From DRVV01 sp964487415 (GTDB lineage: Archaea; Thermoproteota; Bathyarchaeia; Bathyarchaeales; Bathycorpusculaceae), in NCBI GenBank assembly GCA_964487415.1, contig CAZAPQ010000141.1, positions 1-7,139 of the forward strand: a stretch of DNA of 7,139 nt, in the 5' to 3' direction. Position 1 is the stretch's first letter; each line of letters starts with the position of its first letter. This document shows positions 4,869 to 7,139 of this stretch, piece by piece. The notes beneath the pieces are model-generated. The model ran no database searches. It saw only the letters and a list, made by a program, of their open reading frames with translations, and was not told the DNA's origin. A program made the position numbers and the translations under genes.

Positions 4869-5262
4869 GCTCATATTGGACACAGGCGCCATACTTCTAT
4901 ATTTCGCCGGAGACAACCGCATAAAAGAGCTCTTCGACCACGTCACAACAGGAAAAGCTGAGGCATATACAAGCGAAGTCAACATTGCAGAGTTCTACTA
5001 TAAAACCTGTGAAAAATTTGGAAGAGAAGTCGCCGATATAAGAAACCTCTCAATCAGACACTCTAAGATAACTATACTTGGAATAGATGGGAAGCTCACA
5101 CGCATTGCAGGAAGCATAAAATGCGCCTATAGGGATAAAATCTCCCTTGCAGACGCCTACACACTAGCAGCAACAAAAGTGCTTGGAGGAACTCTGATCA
5201 CCACAGACCACCAACTTGCGGAGCTCAAACTGGTTCAAACAAAACTTCTTCAAATTCCATAA
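4861..5262 (+). CDS. vapC: VapC-type PIN-domain ribonuclease toxin
   Basis: This 133-residue PIN-domain protein has the usual length. The acidic active-site residues are Asp7 in LILDTGA, Glu44 in NIAEFYY, Asp98 in SLADAYTLA and Asp116 in LITTDHQLA, so the metal site is complete. It should cut RNA when freed from its antitoxin, whose gene it overlaps by eight bases. Sequence similarity to the first PIN toxin is limited to the motifs; the spacing from Glu44 to Asp98 and the C-terminus differ. About 57 bases of gene-free A/C-rich sequence follow before the second hairpin repeat. Confidence 0.92.
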   Translation: MDKLILDTGAILLYFAGDNRIKELFDHVTTGKAEAYTSEVNIAEFYYKTCEKFGREVADIRNLSIRHSKITILGIDGKLTRIAGSIKCAYRDKISLADAYTLAATKVLGGTLITTDHQLAELKLVQTKLLQIP

Positions 5263-5319
5263 AAATCGCACAAAAATCTCCCAAATCACCAAGTGAGGAT
5301 TTAGAAAAATAGCCCAACA

Positions 5320-5374
5320 CCCAATTATAATAACATGCTGAAGTGCAAGATTCGAGATTCTTATATTCTTAAGA
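5320..5374 (+). repeat. Direct repeat with hairpin, right copy (pairs with 3422-3474)
   Basis: This copy opens with the same CCCAATTATAA block as the left copy, although no ATPase gene precedes it here. It continues with a diverged but colinear sequence through ATTCGAGAT. The hairpin TCTTA-TATTCT-TAAGA (5359-5374) spans the same 16 bases as in the left copy; its fourth pair is T-A where the left copy has C-G. The repeat runs directly into the TATA box of the surface-protein gene. Confidence 0.7.
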
Positions 5375-5384
5375 TATAATAAAA
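5375..5384 (+). promoter_or_regulatory. TATA box of the surface-protein gene
   Basis: TATAATAAAA is centred about 34 bp before the TTG at 5413, giving a short leader. It abuts the hairpin of the direct repeat, so anything bound to that hairpin sequence could affect this promoter. Confidence 0.5.
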
Positions 5385-5401
5385 CATAATGGAAAATCGG
5401 C

Positions 5402-5407
5402 AGTGAT
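5402..5407 (+). promoter_or_regulatory. Ribosome binding site deciding the TTG start at 5413
   Basis: AGTGAT resembles the archaeal GGTGAT core and lies five bases before the TTG. A TGA at 5404-5406 in the same frame rules out any earlier start. Confidence 0.45.
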
Positions 5408-5412
5408 TACAA

Positions 5413-6243
5413 TTGCAAACCAGATTAGGCGCCCCCACCATCAAAGCCTTAGTAATTCTAATTCTAGCATGCCTGATGATGAGCCAAGCCCCCCCAGCCC
5501 ATGCATGGAACCCGTCTACCAGCGATTTAAGCGGGACGAATAGCTCCACAAACAATAACGTTGGCGGCGCAAATAGACGTTTCGACATTTACACGGGTAC
5601 AAACATATATGGGCTACAGGCGGGCGAGGACACGGACAGCATTGCATTTCTAATAAAATTGGCGCCGCGAATAAGGGTTGGTTATACATTGTATGGATTC
5701 ACTGTTGGTGGAATGCAGGGGGGCGATCAATACGAATTGCGCTTCACAATAGGCAACTACACCTTCGCAATACTATTCAGGGCTTCAGGGTCCCGTGCCG
5801 GCTCATGCAGGCTCTACTATAGAAATATCGCCAACCCTCAGTGGAGCTCTGGAGAATATTTCAACCAAACAAGCATATTCTCAGGAACAGTTTACACTTC
5901 GACAAGCGGGAACATTGGATTCGTGCTGAGAGACGCCACAAGGAGAAGCTATGGATCAGTGAAATTCATAATTAAAAAGGATTATCTCTACAGCCTAGGC
6001 GCCCGGGGCAATCTTGTGTCAGATATTTATGCATTGGCAGCAGCCAATGGTAACGGGCTACCCGGCGGAGGAGTTGCACAGCCCAACGACCGATGTCCAA
6101 GCACAGGCGGAGCCTCATGGACCCTGCAGGGCGACATACCCGACCTCCCCATGGGCATCATAATACTGACATTACCCCTAATAGCCATATACATATACCT
6201 AAGCAGGCATCCGAAAATAAGCCTCAAGCCTGTTTTTAGCTGA
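5413..6243 (+). CDS. Secreted surface protein with IPDLP C-terminal membrane anchor
   Basis: This is a 276-residue protein of no recognised family. Residues 1-31 are a signal peptide: Arg4 and Lys11, a hydrophobic core ALVILILACLMM, then the signal-peptidase motif Ala29-His-Ala31. The exported part is rich in Gly, Asn, Ser and aromatic residues and predicted beta strands (for example YELRFTIGNYTFAILFRA, 107-124). It has three N-glycosylation sequons at Asn43, Asn115 and Asn151, and two cysteines (132 and 228). The C-terminus has IPDLP (242-246), a membrane span (about 247-263) and a basic RHPK. This resembles the PEF/IPEFP-type tripartite tails of archaeal surface proteins, which some archaea process with archaeosortases. 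It is probably an anchored envelope glycoprotein. Its ligand or role cannot be told. The TTG start is set by an upstream stop and the AGTGAT site. Confidence 0.75.
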   Translation: MQTRLGAPTIKALVILILACLMMSQAPPAHAWNPSTSDLSGTNSSTNNNVGGANRRFDIYTGTNIYGLQAGEDTDSIAFLIKLAPRIRVGYTLYGFTVGGMQGGDQYELRFTIGNYTFAILFRASGSRAGSCRLYYRNIANPQWSSGEYFNQTSIFSGTVYTSTSGNIGFVLRDATRRSYGSVKFIIKKDYLYSLGARGNLVSDIYALAAANGNGLPGGGVAQPNDRCPSTGGASWTLQGDIPDLPMGIIILTLPLIAIYIYLSRHPKISLKPVFS

Positions 6244-6247
6244 AAGG

Positions 6248-6255
6248 CTAAATAG
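6248..6255 (+). promoter_or_regulatory. Possible TATA-like box of the flippase gene
   Basis: CTAAATAG lies just after the surface-protein stop, about 35 bp before the ATG at 6287. It is weaker than the other boxes here. The flippase could equally be read through from the surface-protein promoter, given the 43-base gap. Confidence 0.3.
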
Positions 6256-6286
6256 ATTCCGAACATATGCTTATGGGACATCCAAA

Positions 6287-7139
6287 ATGATCATAGGCAT
6301 AAATTCCTCAAAGAATCAGCAAAACCGAGAGTCCAATCTGAAAATTTCAGCTGGCGGGGAAATGGGGAAATTAGATATTAGGCTATACAGCATAGCAGAG
6401 GAAACCGTTGGGGGAGCCTTCCTCCTCTTCGGCGGGGGAACCCTGGCAACAGTTCTCTCAGCCATATGCAGCATAATCATCGCAAGGCTCCTTGGACCTG
6501 AACTTTATGGCATATACTCCCTTGCCCTAATCGTTCCAGGATTCCTCATGCTATTCACGGATTATGGCGTAAGCCAAGCGCTAACGAAGTATATTGCCGA
6601 AAATCAAGCCCATGGAGAGAAAAACCGAACAATTCAACTCATCAAATCAGGCCTAGCCTTCACCATGGCAACATCCATAATAATGCTGCTTATAGGATTG
6701 GCGTTGCTACAGCAGCTTACAACCCTCCTCACAAGCAGGCCGGAAATCGTCTACCTGACAGGCATCTCAATACTCCTCATAATAGTTCAGCCCATATCAA
6801 CGGCAATATGCTCCGCGCTTCTAGGCTTGGGAAACATGAAGGGCTATGCCCTCGTAGACGTTATACGCCAAGCCTTTCGGGCAGTTTTAAGCCCACTGCT
6901 AATAATCCTCGGCCTAAGCGTTCCAGGCGCCGTTGCAGGCTATGTAATCGCCTTCGCCATAGGCGCAGCCGCCGCCAGCCTCCTCATCTATGGGCACTAC
7001 CGCCAACTCCATGGCCGACAAAGAACCAATTTGGAGAAGCACTCCAACGTTAATGGGCTGAAATCCATGATAGCCTATGGCTTCCCACTTTACATGTCAA
7101 ACACCATTCAAAGCTTCACCCTAACCTTCCGCGGAATCC
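6287..7139 (+). CDS. Polysaccharide flippase (Wzx/MATE-like), 5' part
   Basis: The frame stays open to the window end, giving about 284 codons of a protein usually 450-500 residues long. It is rich in membrane spans. Counting from the internal ATG at 6362, it has the family hallmarks IIIARLLGPELYGIYSLAL (38-56), DYGVSQALTKYIAEN (67-81), LLGLGNMKGYALVDVIRQ (153-170) and AYGFPLYMSNTIQS (238-251). About six spans are covered. Such proteins move lipid-linked glycans across the membrane for surface polysaccharide or protein glycosylation, which fits the sequon-bearing surface protein just upstream. The start is uncertain: ATG 6287 gives a polar 25-residue extension unusual for the family, while ATG 6362 has GGCGGGG just before it and gives a more typical N-terminus. 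An inverted repeat CTGAAA-A-TTTCAG (6338-6350) precedes 6362. Confidence 0.88.
   Translation, partial: MIIGINSSKNQQNRESNLKISAGGEMGKLDIRLYSIAEETVGGAFLLFGGGTLATVLSAICSIIIARLLGPELYGIYSLALIVPGFLMLFTDYGVSQALTKYIAENQAHGEKNRTIQLIKSGLAFTMATSIIMLLIGLALLQQLTTLLTSRPEIVYLTGISILLIIVQPISTAICSALLGLGNMKGYALVDVIRQAFRAVLSPLLIILGLSVPGAVAGYVIAFAIGAAAASLLIYGHYRQLHGRQRTNLEKHSNVNGLKSMIAYGFPLYMSNTIQSFTLTFRGI

Noticed and set aside
5605..5620. Possible third copy of the repeat core (catatatgggcta word)
   Set aside because: Only a short word matches, it lies within the surface-protein coding sequence, and the flanks do not align.
6808..7053. Plus-strand 81-codon Arg/Pro-rich frame
   Set aside because: It is an out-of-frame shadow of the flippase, whose own frame has the family motifs across this stretch.
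1..7139. CRISPR array, tRNA, rRNA, C/D-box RNA, insertion sequence or integrase
   Set aside because: No regularly spaced repeats, cloverleaf, paired C and D boxes at usable spacing, or transposase/integrase motifs were found; the TGATGA words seen fall in coding sequence.

Overview
The window looks archaeal. Most coding blocks have a TATA-like A/T-rich box about 24-38 bp upstream of the start, so several messages would be leaderless or nearly so. Internal and TTG starts are preceded by GGTGA/GGCGA-type ribosome sites. The gene content (VapBC pairs, MNT-HEPN pairs, a DUF4143 ATPase, a surface protein ending in an IPDLP-membrane-basic tail) is typical of thermophilic or deep-branching Thermoproteota/Bathyarchaeia-like archaea, but no marker gene fixes the taxon. 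All genes are on the + strand. No RNA gene, CRISPR array, transposase or integrase was seen, and no gene-free stretch exceeds 300 bases.

Layout. 1-759: VapBC pair 1, a ribbon-helix-helix antitoxin overlapping a PIN-domain toxin, with dyads at its promoter. 860-2054: MNT-HEPN pair 1, a nucleotidyltransferase with an N-terminal winged helix, overlapping a HEPN protein with an Rx4H motif. 2106-3432: a single AAA ATPase of the DUF4143 type, with an elaborate promoter holding paired direct repeats. 3582-4439: MNT-HEPN pair 2, a classic MntA-HepT (DUF86) pair. 4594-5262: VapBC pair 2, an AbrB-fold antitoxin and a PIN toxin, with a 9-bp inverted repeat at the promoter. 5375-6243: an exported, membrane-anchored surface protein. 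6287-7139: the N-terminal half of a polysaccharide (Wzx/MATE-like) flippase, running off the window.

The first 5.3 kb is a stack of four toxin-antitoxin modules of three families plus one ATPase cassette. Two sets of short degenerate direct repeats lie at module borders. One set (2011-2105 and 3469-3558) brackets the ATPase gene and includes the 3' end of the first HEPN gene. The other (3422-3474 and 5320-5374) brackets MNT-HEPN 2 plus VapBC 2, begins in the last codons of the ATPase gene, and carries a small hairpin with one covarying base pair. I read this as a mosaic built by gain, loss or duplication of modules at short repeats; that reading is inference. The last two genes appear to belong to a separate cell-envelope function: a secreted protein with N-glycosylation sequons followed by a glycan-lipid flippase.
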